Positions 18,210-38,676 are shown, counted from the stretch's first letter. The stretch is DNA of 55,775 nt from Bacillota bacterium (GCA_014896375.1 JADBKN010000064.1:1-55775), one strand, 5' to 3'. Notes: generated from the sequence alone by a model not told the origin. Program-made: numbers and translations.

Positions 18210-18407
18210 TTGAAGGGCTCCTTCGCACGCGCCGCCAAGTTTTTCCGTGAAGTCCTGGCGGAGATGCGCAAGATCGTCTGGCCGACGCGCCGTGAGACGG
18301 CGATCTACACGGGCGTCGTGATCGGCACGGTCGCGCTGGTGGCCGTCTCGATCTGGATCTTCGACTCCATTCTGGGATACCTTCTCGGCCTTTTGATCCA
18401 GTACTAG
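18210..18407 (+). CDS. secE: Preprotein translocase subunit SecE
   Basis: 65-aa single-span SecE, which clamps SecY in the Sec translocon. The family core EVLAEMRKIVWPTRRE is visible, followed by one hydrophobic segment (about residues 37-62). The start is TTG 18210; the frame extends upstream into tRNA-Trp, which rules out earlier starts. The ribosome-binding region CCGGGGG is about 10 nt upstream. Confidence 0.93.
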   Translation: MKGSFARAAKFFREVLAEMRKIVWPTRRETAIYTGVVIGTVALVAVSIWIFDSILGYLLGLLIQY

Positions 18408-18432
18408 AGGATGACGGGGAGCGCCGCTGTGG

Positions 18433-19008
18433 ATGGCTGAACACAAGCTTTTGGAACGGCACGCGAACGCGAACTGGTACGTCATCCACACGTACTCCGG
18501 GTACGAGAACAAGGTGAAAGCCAACCTGGAGAAGCGCGTGCAGTCCATGGGCATGGAGGACAAGATCTTCCAGGTCCTCGTGCCCGTGGAGGAAGAGGTC
18601 GAGATCAAGGACGGCAAGAAGCGCACCGTCCAGAAGAAGATCTTCCCCGGCTACGTCCTCGTCGAGATGGTCATGACGGACGACTCGTGGTACGTCGTGC
18701 GCAACACGCCCGGCGTCACCGGCTTCGTGGGCTCCGGCAGCAAGCCCACGGCCCTGGACGAGGAAGAGGTCAAGCAGATCCTGCGCCAGATGGGCCTGCT
18801 GGAGGAAGAGGCGCCGAAGCCGAAGCCCAAGCCGCGCATCGACCTGGAACTGGGCCAGAACATCCGCGTGCGCTCGGGTCCCTTCGACGGCTTCATCGGC
18901 GTCATCGACAGCATCGACGTCGAACGCGGCAAGGTGCGGGTGCTCGTCTCCATGTTCGGCCGCGAGACGCCGGTGGAGCTGGACTTCACGCAGGTCGAAA
19001 AGCTGTAA
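18433..19008 (+). CDS. nusG: Transcription termination/antitermination factor NusG
   Basis: NusG binds RNA polymerase and couples it to Rho or the ribosome. The 191-aa protein has the NGN domain (WYVIHTYSGYENKVKANLEKR, FPGYVLVEM, VRNTPGVTGFVG) and a C-terminal KOW domain (GQNIRVRSGPFDGFIGVID). A Lys/Pro-rich hinge (PKPKPKPR) joins them. ATG 18433 lies 26 bp after secE. Confidence 0.97.
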   Translation: MAEHKLLERHANANWYVIHTYSGYENKVKANLEKRVQSMGMEDKIFQVLVPVEEEVEIKDGKKRTVQKKIFPGYVLVEMVMTDDSWYVVRNTPGVTGFVGSGSKPTALDEEEVKQILRQMGLLEEEAPKPKPKPRIDLELGQNIRVRSGPFDGFIGVIDSIDVERGKVRVLVSMFGRETPVELDFTQVEKL

Positions 19009-19047
19009 CGCGGGGCGCGCCCCGCTTCAGGGAGGCTCGCCGACAGA

Positions 19048-19473
19048 ATGGCGAAGAAAGTCGTAGGCCAGATCAAGCTGCAGATTCCGGCGGGCAAGGC
19101 GACGCCCGCGCCGCCGGTCGGCCCCGCGCTGGGCCAGCACGGCGTGAACATCCCACAGTTCACGAAGGAGTTCAACGAGCGCACGAAGGACCAGGTCGGC
19201 CTCATCATCCCGGTCGTCATCACGGTCTACGCCGACCGCTCGTTCGACTTCGTCACGAAGACGCCGCCGGCGGCCGTCCTCCTCAAGCGCGCCGCGGGCC
19301 TGGAGAAGGGCTCGGGTGTGCCCAACCGCAACAAGGTGGGCAAGGTCACGCGGCAGCAGGTGCGGGAGATCGCCGCGCTCAAGATGCCGGACCTCAACGC
19401 CGCCTCGCTGGAGGCCGCGGAGCGCATGGTGGAGGGCACCGCCCGCAGCATGGGCATCGAGGTCGTCGGCTAG
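19048..19473 (+). CDS. rplK: 50S ribosomal protein L11
   Basis: 141-aa L11, part of the GTPase-associated centre. The N-terminal domain carries [20 protein letters not shown] with the proline pair typical of the thiostrepton-site region. The C-terminal RNA-binding domain ends [12 protein letters not shown]. It follows nusG by 39 bp and precedes rplA, the usual order. Confidence 0.97.
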   Translation: MAKKVVGQIKLQIPAGKATPAPPVGPALGQHGVNIPQFTKEFNERTKDQVGLIIPVVITVYADRSFDFVTKTPPAAVLLKRAAGLEKGSGVPNRNKVGKVTRQQVREIAALKMPDLNAASLEAAERMVEGTARSMGIEVVG

Positions 19474-19496
19474 GCCGCCGGCGGCCCCCGTTGGGA

Positions 19497-19516
19497 GAGC
19501 GGCCTCGGGGCCGCTC
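19497..19516 (+). promoter_or_regulatory. Hairpin between rplK and rplA
   Basis: In the 93-bp gap a perfect 8-bp stem (GAGCGGCC / GGCCGCTC) with a TCGG loop is visible. L1 binds its own mRNA in many bacteria, so this could be a translational control site, but only the hairpin is seen directly. Confidence 0.3.
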
Positions 19517-19566
19517 GCTCGGACCAGGCGCGGACCGCGCGTCCGCGTTAGAGGGAGGAATCGGCC

Positions 19567-20262
19567 GTGCCGAAGCACGGGAAGCGTTACGTCGACGCGA
19601 AGAAGTCGCTGCCGACCGAGCCGTATGAGGACGTGCGGGAGGCTCTGGCGAAGGTCAAGGAGCTCGCCCGGGCCAAGTTCGACGAGACCATCGAGGTCGC
19701 GGTGCGCCTGGGCGTGGATCCGCGCCACGCGGACCAGATGGTGCGCGGCGCTGTGGCCCTGCCGCACGGCACCGGCAAGCCTGTGCGCGTGATCGCCTTC
19801 GCCAAGGGCGAGAAGGCCAAGGAGGCGCAGGCCGCCGGCGCGGATGAGGTCGGCGCCGAGGAGCTGGCCAAGAAGATCGAAGACGGCTGGCTGGAGTTCG
19901 ACGTGGCGGTGGCCACGCCGGACATGATGGGCACCGTCGGCAAGCTGGGGCGCATCCTCGGCCCGCGCGGGCTCATGCCCAACCCCAAGTCCGGCACCGT
20001 CACCTTCGACATCGGCCAGGCCGTCAAGGAGATCAAGGCGGGCAAGATCGAGTACCGCACCGACCGCGCGGGCATCGTGCACGCGCCGATCGGCAAGGCG
20101 TCCTTCACGGTGGAGCAGCTGGAGGAGAACTTCCGGGCGCTGATGGAGGCGCTGGTACGGGCCAAGCCGGCGGCGGCGAAGGGCCAGTACATCCGCTCCG
20201 TCGCCGTGTCGAGCACGATGGGGCCCGCGGTGCGCATCGTGCCCTCGCGCGTCACGGCGTAG
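19567..20262 (+). CDS. rplA: 50S ribosomal protein L1
   Basis: 231-aa L1, forming the mobile L1 stalk near the E site. Family motifs are present: [33 protein letters not shown] and the C-terminal [10 protein letters not shown]. Start GTG 19567 follows AGAGGGAGGAA. A separate promoter and leader for rplJ begin within 30 bp of its end. Confidence 0.97.
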   Translation: MPKHGKRYVDAKKSLPTEPYEDVREALAKVKELARAKFDETIEVAVRLGVDPRHADQMVRGAVALPHGTGKPVRVIAFAKGEKAKEAQAAGADEVGAEELAKKIEDGWLEFDVAVATPDMMGTVGKLGRILGPRGLMPNPKSGTVTFDIGQAVKEIKAGKIEYRTDRAGIVHAPIGKASFTVEQLEENFRALMEALVRAKPAAAKGQYIRSVAVSSTMGPAVRIVPSRVTA

Positions 20263-20266
20263 CCGC

Positions 20267-20295
20267 TTGCCCGGCCGCGCGCCCGGTGGTAGAAT
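20267..20295 (+). promoter_or_regulatory. Promoter for rplJL
   Basis: TTGCCC (20267-20272) and TAGAAT (20290-20295) with a 17-bp spacer, directly upstream of the L10 leader and just after the rplA stop. Confidence 0.6.
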
Positions 20296-20329
20296 GCCCC
20301 GCGGCGGCCAGGCCGCCTGAGGTTTTGCG

Positions 20330-20405
20330 AACTTCATACCCGGCCGTAGACAGCAGGTGCTCTGGGCGTAAGCGCTCCTCCGGGGGCCGCCTGCCGAGGC
20401 GCGAC
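20330..20405 (+). promoter_or_regulatory. Ribosomal protein L10 leader
   Basis: The conserved elements of the Bacillota L10 leader are present: CCGTAGACAGCAGGTGC near 20345-20360, GTAAGCGCT and then CTGCCGAGGC ending near 20400. In this family the L10-L12 complex binds the leader and represses rplJL. It lies about 35 nt downstream of the promoter and upstream of a terminator-like hairpin. Confidence 0.8.
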
Positions 20406-20448
20406 CACCGCCGGTGTTCCCGCCGCCCCCGCGGCGGGGGCGGCGCTC

Positions 20449-20482
20449 GCCCCTCCGTGCGTCTACGGAGGGGCTTCGTGTT
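20449..20482 (+). terminator. Attenuator hairpin in the rplJ leader
   Basis: A 10-bp perfect stem (GCCCCTCCGT / ACGGAGGGGC, 20449-20458 with 20465-20474) with a 6-base loop is followed by TTCGTGTT. It ends 16 nt before the rplJ start. A GC-rich inverted repeat just upstream (20421-20446) could be an alternative pairing. Confidence 0.55.
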
Positions 20483-20497
20483 GAAGGGGGTGGGACA

Positions 20498-21028
20498 TTG
20501 TCGCGCAACCGCGAGCTGAAAGAGGCCCGCGTGGCCGAGATCAAGGAGAAGCTGGAGCGCGCGCCGGCCGCGGTGCTGGCCGAGTTCCGCGGGCTGAGCG
20601 TGGCCGCGGACACCGAACTGCGCCGCCGCCTGCGCGCTGCGGGCGTGGAGTACCGCGTCGTGAAGAACACCCTCTTGGGGCTGGCGGCCCGGCAGGCCGG
20701 CATCACCGGCCTGGAGCCGTACCTGGAGGGGACCACGGCGGTCGCGTTCAGCTACTCGGACGCCACCGCCGCCGCGCGGGAGATCCAGGCCTTCGCCAAG
20801 GACCACCCGCAGCTGCAGATCAAGGCGGGCATCCTGGAGGGCCGCGTGGTATCGGTCGAGGACGTGAAGGCGCTGGCCGACCTGCCTTCGCGGGAGGTGC
20901 TCCTCGCGCGGGTGCTGGCGGGCATGCAGGCGCCGCTCGTGCAGCTCGCCTACGTGCTGTCCGCGCCGCTGCGCGGTTTCGTCACCGCGGCGAACGCCCT
21001 GCGGGAGCAGCGGGCCGCTGCCGGATAA
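20498..21028 (+). CDS. rplJ: 50S ribosomal protein L10
   Basis: L10 anchors the L7/L12 stalk. The product from TTG 20498 is 176 aa and begins MSRNRELKEARVAEIKEKLE; AAGGGGGTGGG precedes it. The frame stays open to 20414, but that part overlaps the leader hairpin. Core motifs FRGLSVAADTELRRRLR and VVKNTLL are typical. The end is 27 bp before rplL. Confidence 0.95.
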   Translation: MSRNRELKEARVAEIKEKLERAPAAVLAEFRGLSVAADTELRRRLRAAGVEYRVVKNTLLGLAARQAGITGLEPYLEGTTAVAFSYSDATAAAREIQAFAKDHPQLQIKAGILEGRVVSVEDVKALADLPSREVLLARVLAGMQAPLVQLAYVLSAPLRGFVTAANALREQRAAAG

Positions 21029-21055
21029 GGTCAAGACTCATCGGAGGTGGGGACG

Positions 21056-21439
21056 TTGTCGAAGGTCGAACAGGTGCTGGAGCTCGTCGAGGGTCTCTCC
21101 GTCCTTGAGCTGGCGGAGCTCGTCAAGAAGTTCGAGGAGAAGTTCGGCGTCTCGGCCGCCGCTCCGGTGGCCGTGGCCGCCGCGGTGCCGGGCGCGGCCG
21201 CGGCTCCGGCGGCGCCGGCGGAGGAGCAGTCGGAGTTCGACGTGATCCTCGCGAACGCCGGCGACAAGAAGATCCAGGTCATCAAGGTGGTGCGCGAGCT
21301 CACCGGGCTGGGCCTCAAGGAGGCCAAGGACCTGGTCGACGGCGCGCCGAAGCCGGTGAAGGAGAAGGTCAGCAAAGAGGAAGCCGAGCAGATCAAGGCG
21401 AAATTGGAGGAAGCGGGCGCCACGGTCGAGATCAAGTAA
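21056..21439 (+). CDS. rplL: 50S ribosomal protein L7/L12
   Basis: Stalk protein that recruits translation factors. The 127-aa product has the N-terminal dimerisation helices ([24 protein letters not shown]), an Ala/Pro hinge of about 25 residues and the C-terminal factor-binding domain ([23 protein letters not shown]). TTG 21056 is preceded by TCGGAGGTGG; a GTG at 21047 lies inside that ribosome-binding site and is unlikely. Confidence 0.96.
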   Translation: MSKVEQVLELVEGLSVLELAELVKKFEEKFGVSAAAPVAVAAAVPGAAAAPAAPAEEQSEFDVILANAGDKKIQVIKVVRELTGLGLKEAKDLVDGAPKPVKEKVSKEEAEQIKAKLEEAGATVEIK

Positions 21440-21470
21440 GGTGGCGCGCCGGCCAAAAGGAAGCCTGCAT

Positions 21471-21523
21471 AAGGAGGCCAACCGGGCCAGGACACCCCAG
21501 GCGCTCGGTCAGCCTCCTTTTTT
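21471..21523 (+). terminator. Intrinsic terminator after rplL
   Basis: AAGGAGGC (21471-21478) pairs with GCCTCCTT (21512-21519), with an inner imperfect stem, and is followed by a run of T (TTTTTTCCC). It closes the rplJL unit just before the rpoB promoter. Confidence 0.75.
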
Positions 21524-21526
21524 CCC

Positions 21527-21556
21527 TTGACCAGTTTTCGCCGGGTGTGCTAGTAT
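21527..21556 (+). promoter_or_regulatory. Promoter for rpoBC
   Basis: TTGACC (21527-21532) and TAGTAT (21551-21556) with an 18-bp spacer, 60 bp before rpoB. With the rplL terminator it makes rpoBC a separate unit here. Confidence 0.65.
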
Positions 21557-21616
21557 CCAACATTGCCGTATTGTCTGCGGCGTCGGCGTCATTCTGCCCT
21601 CAGGGAGCGTGAGCGC

Positions 21617-28839
<7,223 letters not shown>

Positions 28840-28845
28840 GCGGCC

Positions 28846-28883
28846 GGCGCCGCGTCCGGTATCCCGGGCGCGGCGCCGTTCTT
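28846..28883 (+). terminator. Intrinsic terminator after rpoC
   Basis: GGCGCCGCGTCCGG pairs with CCGGGCGCGGCGCC (28846-28859 with 28864-28877, one T-G pair), with a four-base loop, followed by GTTCTTT. The 14-bp stem is one of the strongest in the window; the T-rich tail is short. Confidence 0.7.
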
Positions 28884-28886
28884 TGA

Positions 28887-28915
28887 TTGACAGCCGTTGT
28901 CAGGCCGCTTAATAT
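28887..28915 (+). promoter_or_regulatory. Promoter for the L7Ae-rpsL-rpsG-fusA-tuf unit
   Basis: TTGACA (28887-28892) and TAATAT (28910-28915) with a 17-bp spacer, immediately after the rpoC terminator and 60 bp before the L7Ae-like gene. It is nearly consensus, and no comparable promoter or terminator is seen for many genes downstream. Confidence 0.8.
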
Positions 28916-28974
28916 TAACGAGTGTCTGTCTCTATGCCCGAACGGGATCGGCGGGGGAACCGCCGGGAGCGCAC

Positions 28975-29244
28975 GTGAACGATGAACGCTTGAAGTCCGC
29001 CAAGCACCGGACGGTCGGTGTCAAGCAGACCACCAAGGCCGTGCAGAAGGGCCTGGCCGAATTGGTGTACGTGGCGAAGGACGCGGAGCGCAGCATCGTG
29101 GCGCCGCTCCTGGAGGCCTGCCGGCAGCAGGGCGTGCAGGTGCTGGAGGCGGAGTCGATGGCGTGGCTGGGCAAGGCGTGCGGCATCGACGTCGGCGCCT
29201 CGGCCGCGGCCATCCTCCGGCAGCCCTGGACGCGCGAGGCCTGA
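28975..29244 (+). CDS. L7Ae/L30e-family ribosomal protein (YbxF/RplGB-like)
   Basis: 89-aa K-turn RNA-binding protein of the L7Ae family, found between rpoC and rpsL in Bacillota. Recognisable parts are VGVKQTTKAVQKGLAELVYV, the loop AKDAERSIVAPLLEACR and the C-terminal LGKACGIDVGASAAAI. GTG 28975 is preceded by CCGGGAGC; earlier in-frame codons overlap the promoter region. Its Bacillus homologue binds K-turns and associates with ribosomes; its exact role is not settled. Confidence 0.9.
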   Translation: MNDERLKSAKHRTVGVKQTTKAVQKGLAELVYVAKDAERSIVAPLLEACRQQGVQVLEAESMAWLGKACGIDVGASAAAILRQPWTREA

Positions 29245-29303
29245 CCGGCCGGCCCGGAGGGCGCCGGCTGCGGGACACGCGGGTGTGAAAGGGGGTTGGC
29301 AGC

Positions 29304-29678
29304 ATGCCGACGATCAACCAGCTCATCCGTCACGGCCGCAAGGCGGTGCGGGCGAAGTCGGACGCTCCCGCCCTGCGCGGCAATCCGCAGCGCCGCGGCG
29401 TGTGCACCGTCGTCAAGACCGTGACGCCCAAGAAGCCGAACTCGGCGCTGCGCAAGATCGCGCGCGTGCGCCTGACGAACGGCATCGAGGTGACGGCGTA
29501 CATCCCCGGCGAGGGGCACAACCTCCAGGAGCACTCCGTCGTGCTCGTGCGCGGCGGCCGCGTCAAGGACCTGCCGGGCGTGCGCTATCACATCGTGCGC
29601 GGCGCCCTGGACGCCGCCGGCGTGGAGAAGCGCCGTCAGGGCCGTTCCAAGTACGGCGCCAAGCGCCCGAAGAAGTGA
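29304..29678 (+). CDS. rpsL: 30S ribosomal protein S12
   Basis: 124-aa S12, at the decoding centre. The conserved loops are present: [17 protein letters not shown], whose Lys is the classical streptomycin-resistance position, and [28 protein letters not shown]. The sequence shows the wild-type lysines at both common streptomycin sites (KKPNS; RVKDLPG). ATG 29304 follows AAGGGGG. Confidence 0.98.
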   Translation: MPTINQLIRHGRKAVRAKSDAPALRGNPQRRGVCTVVKTVTPKKPNSALRKIARVRLTNGIEVTAYIPGEGHNLQEHSVVLVRGGRVKDLPGVRYHIVRGALDAAGVEKRRQGRSKYGAKRPKK

Positions 29679-29740
29679 CGGCGGCGCGCGGCGGCGCCGC
29701 GCGGCGAACGTGACATCCCCGGTGGCGGGAAGGAGGCAGG

Positions 29741-30217
29741 ATGCCGATGCCGAGAAAGGGCCGAGTCCCGCGGCGCGAGGTGGCGCCGGACCCGGTGTAC
29801 AAGAGCGAGCTTGTGGCCCGATTCATCAACAAGATCATGAAGGACGGCAAGAAGACGCTGGCCCAGAGGATTTTCTACGAGGCGATGAACCTCGTGGCGG
29901 AGCGCTCCAAGCGCGATCCGATGGAAGTCTTTGAGGCGGCCATCCGCAACGTGGCGCCCGTGCTGGAGGTGCGCCCGCGCCGCGTGGGCGGCGCGACGTA
30001 CCAGGTGCCCGTGGAGGTGCGCCCGGAGCGCCGGCTGTCCCTGGCGATGCGCTGGATCGTGGGCTTCGCCCGCGAGCGCGGGGAGCGGACGATGGTGCAG
30101 CGCCTCGCCGGCGAGCTTTTGGACGCCGCCAACAACCAGGGCGCGGCGGTGCGGCGCAAGGAAGAGATGCACCGCATGGCGGAGGCCAACCGCGCGTTTG
30201 CGCATTATCGCTGGTGA
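29741..30217 (+). CDS. rpsG: 30S ribosomal protein S7
   Basis: S7 nucleates assembly of the 30S head. The 158-aa product begins [13 protein letters not shown] and contains [15 protein letters not shown] and the C-terminal [13 protein letters not shown] 29741 is 4 nt after AGGAGG; ATG 29747 (10 nt) is an equally plausible start that would shorten it by two residues. Confidence 0.97.
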   Translation: MPMPRKGRVPRREVAPDPVYKSELVARFINKIMKDGKKTLAQRIFYEAMNLVAERSKRDPMEVFEAAIRNVAPVLEVRPRRVGGATYQVPVEVRPERRLSLAMRWIVGFARERGERTMVQRLAGELLDAANNQGAAVRRKEEMHRMAEANRAFAHYRW

Positions 30218-30279
30218 CGAGCACCTGAGGAACGACCGCGCGGTCCCGGGGCGGGGCCGCGCACAGGAGGACGGTAGCC

Positions 30280-32406
<2,127 letters not shown>

Positions 32407-32430
32407 CGGAAACGGGGAGGTTCGAGGCCG

Positions 32431-33618
<1,188 letters not shown>

Positions 33619-33640
33619 CGCGCGAAGGGGGTTTGCCGCC

Positions 33641-33949
33641 TTGGCTGGCCAGAAAATCCGCATCCGCTTGCGCGCGTTCGATCACGGCGTGCTGGACCAG
33701 TCCGCCGCCAGGATCGTGGAGACGGCGCGCCGCACGGGGGCGACGGTCGCCGGACCCGTGCCGCTGCCGACGGAGAAGAGCATCTTCACGGTGCTGACGG
33801 CGCCGAACGGCGAGAAGGACATCCGCGAGCAGTTTGAGATGCGCACGCACAAGCGGCTGATCGACATCCTCGACCCGACGCCCAAGACGGTCGACGCGCT
33901 CATGCGCCTCGACCTGCCGGCGGGCGTCGACATCGAGATCAAGCTGTAA
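33641..33949 (+). CDS. rpsJ: 30S ribosomal protein S10
   Basis: 102-aa S10 (NusE), which also joins NusB in antitermination complexes. The core [17 protein letters not shown] and the loop GPVPLPTEK are typical, as is the C-terminus [11 protein letters not shown]. The start is TTG 33641, preceded by GAAGGGGG. It opens the S10 cluster 22 bp after tuf2. Confidence 0.97.
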   Translation: MAGQKIRIRLRAFDHGVLDQSAARIVETARRTGATVAGPVPLPTEKSIFTVLTAPNGEKDIREQFEMRTHKRLIDILDPTPKTVDALMRLDLPAGVDIEIKL

Positions 33950-33961
33950 CGGGGGAGGACC

Positions 33962-34588
33962 ATGGCCAAAGGCATTCTGGGCAGAAAGCTCGGCATGACG
34001 CAGATCTTCGACGACCAAGGCCGCGCTGTGCCCGTCACCGTGATCGAGGCCGGCCCCTGCCCCGTGGTGCAGGTGCGCACCGTCGAGCGGGACGGCTACG
34101 AGGCGGTGCAGCTCGGCTTCGGAGAGATCAAGCCCTCGCGGCTGACGAAGCCGCAGCGCGGCCACCTGGCCAAGCGCAACATCCCGCCCGTGCGCACGCT
34201 CAAGGAGTTCCGCTGGTCGGGCGAGCTGCCGGCGGAGGGCGACGTGATCCGCGTCGACATCTTCCAAAGCGGCGACCGCGTGCACGTCACCGGCACGAGC
34301 CGCGGCAAGGGCTTCGCGGGCGTCGTCAAGCGCTGGCACTCGGGGCGCGGCCCGATGAGCCACGGTTCGAAGTATCACCGCCGCGTCGGCTCCATGGGCG
34401 CCTCGTCCTTCCCCTCGCGCGTCTTCAAGGGGAAGCCCATGCCGGGCCACATGGGGAACGAGCGCGTGACGGTGCGCAACCTGGAAGTCGTGCGCGCGGA
34501 TCCGGAGCGCAACCTGCTCCTCGTCAAGGGCGCGGTGCCGGGCGCGAGGGGCGCGACGCTGATCATCCGCGCGGCCGCGGAGCGATAG
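33962..34588 (+). CDS. rplC: 50S ribosomal protein L3
   Basis: 208-aa L3, an early assembly protein with an extension reaching the peptidyl-transferase centre. It begins [15 protein letters not shown] and has [13 protein letters not shown] and [20 protein letters not shown], including the conserved Gln-poor W-finger region. ATG 33962 follows GGGGGAGGA. Confidence 0.97.
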   Translation: MAKGILGRKLGMTQIFDDQGRAVPVTVIEAGPCPVVQVRTVERDGYEAVQLGFGEIKPSRLTKPQRGHLAKRNIPPVRTLKEFRWSGELPAEGDVIRVDIFQSGDRVHVTGTSRGKGFAGVVKRWHSGRGPMSHGSKYHRRVGSMGASSFPSRVFKGKPMPGHMGNERVTVRNLEVVRADPERNLLLVKGAVPGARGATLIIRAAAER

Positions 34589-34602
34589 GGAGCGAGTTCG
34601 AC

Positions 34603-35232
34603 ATGCCAAAGGCAGCGCTGTACAACGTGAACGGCGAGGCGCTCGGGGAGATCGAGCTGCCGGAGTCCGTCTTCGGCCGGCCGGTCAACCGCGCGCTCAT
34701 GAAGCAGGCCGTCGAGGTGTACGCCGCCAACCAGCGCCAGGGCACGCACGCCACGCGCACGCGCGGCATGGTCAGCGGCGGCGGCCGCAAGCCTTGGCGG
34801 CAGAAGCACACCGGCCGCGCGCGCCAGGGCAGCATCCGCGCGCCGCACTGGCGGCACGGCGGCGTCGTCTTCGGGCCGCACCCGCGCGACCATCGCCTGT
34901 CCATCCCCAAGAAGATGCGCCGCCGCGCGCTGGCGAGCGCGCTCTCGGCGCGCGCGCAGGACGGCGGCGTGGTCGTGGTCGAGGGGCTGGGTTTCGAGAA
35001 GCCGCAGACGAAGCAGCTGGTGCGGCTCCTCGAGAAGCTGCCCCGCGTGGGCCGGCGCACGCTCGTGGTGACGGCCGCCCACGATCCGAACGTGTACCTC
35101 GCGGGGCGGAACGTGGAGGGCGTGACGGTGCGGGCGGCCGCGGACCTGAACACGTATGAGGTCCTGCGGCACAGTGACCTCGTCATCGCCAGGGACGCGC
35201 TTCCGCGGATGGAAGAGGTGCTGGCCCGATGA
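34603..35232 (+). CDS. rplD: 50S ribosomal protein L4
   Basis: 209-aa L4. The exit-tunnel loop is visible: [21 protein letters not shown] and [15 protein letters not shown]. In several bacteria L4 regulates the S10 operon, but no matching leader is seen upstream of rpsJ. It overlaps rplW by 4 nt (ATGA). Confidence 0.97.
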   Translation: MPKAALYNVNGEALGEIELPESVFGRPVNRALMKQAVEVYAANQRQGTHATRTRGMVSGGGRKPWRQKHTGRARQGSIRAPHWRHGGVVFGPHPRDHRLSIPKKMRRRALASALSARAQDGGVVVVEGLGFEKPQTKQLVRLLEKLPRVGRRTLVVTAAHDPNVYLAGRNVEGVTVRAAADLNTYEVLRHSDLVIARDALPRMEEVLAR

Positions 35233-35516
35233 CGAAGCACGACATCATCATCCGCCCGATCATCACGGAAGAGAGCATGGCCGGCCTGCAGAACCAGAAG
35301 TACACGTTCGAGGTGGCGCGCAACGCCACAAAGACGCAGATCAAGAACGCGATCCAGGAGATTTTCAAGGTCAAGGTCCTGAAGGTGAACACCCTGCGCA
35401 CGCCGGGCAAGACGCGGCGCATGGGGAAGTACGTGGGGCGCACGCCGGAGACGAAGAAGGCCGTCGTGACGCTCGCGCCCGGCAGCCGCATCGAGTTCTT
35501 CGAAGGCTTGGTCTAG
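35229..35516 (+). CDS. rplW: 50S ribosomal protein L23
   Basis: 95-aa L23, at the tunnel exit, where it contacts SRP and trigger factor. Motifs: [40 protein letters not shown] and the Lys/Arg-rich loop [16 protein letters not shown]. The ATG overlaps the rplD stop. Confidence 0.97.
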   Translation: MTKHDIIIRPIITEESMAGLQNQKYTFEVARNATKTQIKNAIQEIFKVKVLKVNTLRTPGKTRRMGKYVGRTPETKKAVVTLAPGSRIEFFEGLV

Positions 35517-35538
35517 TCCGGCCGAGGGAGGGAACGCC

Positions 35539-36372
35539 ATGGCGATCAAAAAGTTCAAGCCGACTTCGCCGGGCCGCCGCCAGATGACGGTGCTTAAGAC
35601 GCCCGGTCTGGCGCCGAACGAGCCCGAACGCCGGCTGGTCGAGCCGCTCAAGAAGCAGGCCGGCCGCAACAACCAGGGGCGCATCACGGTGCGCCACCGC
35701 GGCGGCGGCCACAAGCGGCTGTATCGCGTGATCGATTTCAAGCGCGACAAGGACGGCATCCCGGCTCGGGTGGCGTCCATCGAGTACGACCCGAACCGCT
35801 CGGCGAACATCGCGCTTCTGCATTACGCCGACGGGGAGAAGCGCTACATTCTCGCGCCGGTCGGGTTGAACGTCGGCGACATCGTCGAGTCCGGCGAGAA
35901 CGCCGACATCCGCCCAGGGAACGCGCTGCCGCTTTCGCGCATCCCGCTGGGCACGACGATCCACAACGTGGAGCTCTACCCGGGCCGCGGCGGCCAGCTG
36001 GCGCGCGCTGCCGGCGCGGAGGCCCAGCTCGTGGCCAAGGAGGGCGACTACGCGCACGTGCGGCTGCCCTCCAGCGAGGTGCGCCTCATCCGCCTGGAGT
36101 GCCGCGCGACGATCGGCCAGGTCGGCAACCTCGACCACGAGAACGTGAAGATCGGCAAGGCCGGCCGCAAGCGCTGGCTGGGCATCCGGCCCACGGTGCG
36201 CGGCTCGGTGATGAACCCGGTCGATCACCCGCACGGCGGCGGCGAGGGCAAGGCGCCGATCGGCCGCCCGCACCCGATGACGCCGTGGGGCAAGCCGGCG
36301 CTGGGCAAGCGCACGCGCAAGAAGAAGAATCCGACCGACAAGTACATCGTCCGTCCTCGTAAGAGGAGTTAA
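35539..36372 (+). CDS. rplB: 50S ribosomal protein L2
   Basis: 277-aa L2, a universally conserved protein needed for subunit joining and peptidyl transfer. It has [30 protein letters not shown] and the functionally important [20 protein letters not shown] segment with its conserved His near residue 230. ATG 35539 follows GAGGGAGGGAA. Confidence 0.98.
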   Translation: MAIKKFKPTSPGRRQMTVLKTPGLAPNEPERRLVEPLKKQAGRNNQGRITVRHRGGGHKRLYRVIDFKRDKDGIPARVASIEYDPNRSANIALLHYADGEKRYILAPVGLNVGDIVESGENADIRPGNALPLSRIPLGTTIHNVELYPGRGGQLARAAGAEAQLVAKEGDYAHVRLPSSEVRLIRLECRATIGQVGNLDHENVKIGKAGRKRWLGIRPTVRGSVMNPVDHPHGGGEGKAPIGRPHPMTPWGKPALGKRTRKKKNPTDKYIVRPRKRS

Positions 36373-36387
36373 GGAGGGGGGCGCAGC

Positions 36388-36672
36388 GTGTCTCGAAGCC
36401 GGAAGAAGGGCCCGTACGTCGACCCGAACCTTTTGCGGAAGATCGAGGCCCTCAACGCGTCGAACGAGAAGCGCGTGATCCGCACATGGGCCCGTGCCAG
36501 CACGATCGTCCCCGAGATGGTGGGGCACACGATCGCCGTCCATGACGGCCGCAAGCACGTGCCCGTCTACATCACGGAAGACATGGTCGGACACAAGCTC
36601 GGCGAGTTCGCCCCGACGCGGACGTTCCGCGGCCACGGCGACCACACCGAGCGCTCGACCGCACTCAAGTGA
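36388..36672 (+). CDS. rpsS: 30S ribosomal protein S19
   Basis: 94-aa S19 with [36 protein letters not shown] and the C-terminal [18 protein letters not shown] 36388 is preceded by AAGGAGGGG. The stop lies 14 nt before the chosen rplV start. Confidence 0.97.
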   Translation: MSRSRKKGPYVDPNLLRKIEALNASNEKRVIRTWARASTIVPEMVGHTIAVHDGRKHVPVYITEDMVGHKLGEFAPTRTFRGHGDHTERSTALK

Positions 36673-36686
36673 GGGAGGCGATGGCG

Positions 36687-37049
36687 ATGGCGAAGACCGG
36701 ACCGGCGCTGGAAGCCCGCGCGAGGGCCAGCCACGTGCACATCGCCCCGAGCAAGGTGCGGATCGTGCTCGACCTGGTCCGCGGCAAGAGCGTGGAGGAG
36801 GCGCAGGCCATCCTGCGGTTCACGCCCAAGCGGGCCGCGCGCATCGTGTCGAAGCTGGTGAAGTCGGCGGCGGCCAACGCCGTGCACAACTACCACATGG
36901 ACGAGGACCGGCTGTATATCGCGGAGGCGTTCGCGGACGGCGGGCCCGTCATGAAGCGCATCCAGCCGCACATGCGCGGCCAGGCGTTCCCCATCCTGCG
37001 CCGGACGTCGCATATCACCGTCGTCCTGCGCGAGAGGGAGGAGGGCTGA
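36687..37049 (+). CDS. rplV: 50S ribosomal protein L22
   Basis: 120-aa L22, whose beta-hairpin lines the exit tunnel. Motifs: [39 protein letters not shown], and the hairpin [20 protein letters not shown] 36687 is 8 nt after AGGGAGG; ATG 36681 and a GTG at 36669 are in frame but poorly spaced. Confidence 0.96.
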   Translation: MAKTGPALEARARASHVHIAPSKVRIVLDLVRGKSVEEAQAILRFTPKRAARIVSKLVKSAAANAVHNYHMDEDRLYIAEAFADGGPVMKRIQPHMRGQAFPILRRTSHITVVLREREEG

Positions 37050-37050
37050 G

Positions 37051-37746
<696 letters not shown>

Positions 37747-37747
37747 G

Positions 37748-38179
37748 ATGCTGATGCCCAAGCGCGTCAAGTGGCGCCGCCAGCACCGCGGCCGCATGAA
37801 GGGCGCGGCGACGCGCGGCACGGAGATCATCTACGGCGAGTACGGGCTGGAGGCGCTCGAGCCGGCGTGGATCACCGACCGGCAGATCGAGGCGGCGCGC
37901 GTGGCCCTCACGCGCCACATCCGGCGCGGCGGCAAGGTCTGGATCAAGATCTTCCCGGATAAGCCGGTGACGAAGAAGCCGGCCGAGACCCGCATGGGTA
38001 GCGGCAAGGGCGCGCCGGACCACTGGGTGGCCGTCGTCAAGCCGGGCCGCATCCTCTTTGAGCTGGCCGGTGTCCCGGAAGAGGTGGCCCGGGAAGCGAT
38101 GCGCCTCGCCGGCCACAAGCTGCCGATCAAGACGCGGTTCGTGAAGCGCGACACGGGTGGTGAGGCTCGTGAAGGCTAG
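37748..38179 (+). CDS. rplP: 50S ribosomal protein L16
   Basis: 143-aa L16 near the A site. It begins [19 protein letters not shown] and has the [20 protein letters not shown] loop. Its 3' end overlaps the rpmC coding start. Confidence 0.98.
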   Translation: MLMPKRVKWRRQHRGRMKGAATRGTEIIYGEYGLEALEPAWITDRQIEAARVALTRHIRRGGKVWIKIFPDKPVTKKPAETRMGSGKGAPDHWVAVVKPGRILFELAGVPEEVAREAMRLAGHKLPIKTRFVKRDTGGEAREG

Positions 38180-38378
38180 GGACATCGCGGAGTTGACGGA
38201 CGAAGAACTGGCGCGCAAGGTGCTGGACCTCAAGGCGGAGCTCTTCAACCTGCGGTTCCAGAAAGCCACGGGCCAGCTCGACAACCCCATGCGTCTGCGC
38301 GAGGTGCGGCGCGACATCGCGCGCGTCCTGACGATCCAACGGCAGCGCGAGCTCCGCCGGCAAGAGGGGAGGGGGTAA
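38169..38378 (+). CDS. rpmC: 50S ribosomal protein L29
   Basis: 69-aa two-helix protein at the tunnel exit. It starts [20 protein letters not shown] and has [22 protein letters not shown] 38169 gives the family N-terminus; GTGs at 38157 and 38160 are in frame but would add residues. The start lies inside the end of rplP. Confidence 0.94.
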   Translation: MKARDIAELTDEELARKVLDLKAELFNLRFQKATGQLDNPMRLREVRRDIARVLTIQRQRELRRQEGRG

Positions 38379-38384
38379 AGGGAC

Positions 38385-38654
38385 ATGGCGAACGGCACGA
38401 GCGGCCGCGGCCACCGCAAGCAGCGCGTCGGCACCGTGGTCAGCGACAAGATGGACAAGACGGTCGTCGTGGCCGTGGAGACGCTGGCCACCCACCCTCT
38501 CTACGGCAAGCGCGTGCGCCGCACCAAGAAGTTCAAGGCGCACGACGAGGCGAACGAGTGCCGGGTGGGCGACCGGGTTCGGATCGAGGAGACGCGTCCC
38601 CTTTCGCGCGAGAAGCGCTGGCGCGTGATCCAGATCCTGGAGCGGGCCAAGTAG
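38385..38654 (+). CDS. rpsQ: 30S ribosomal protein S17
   Basis: 89-aa S17, an OB-fold primary binder of 16S rRNA. It has [37 protein letters not shown] and the C-terminal [19 protein letters not shown]. It follows rpmC by 6 nt. Confidence 0.97.
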   Translation: MANGTSGRGHRKQRVGTVVSDKMDKTVVVAVETLATHPLYGKRVRRTKKFKAHDEANECRVGDRVRIEETRPLSREKRWRVIQILERAK

Positions 38655-38676
38655 GGGCACGGAGGGGGATCCAGCC

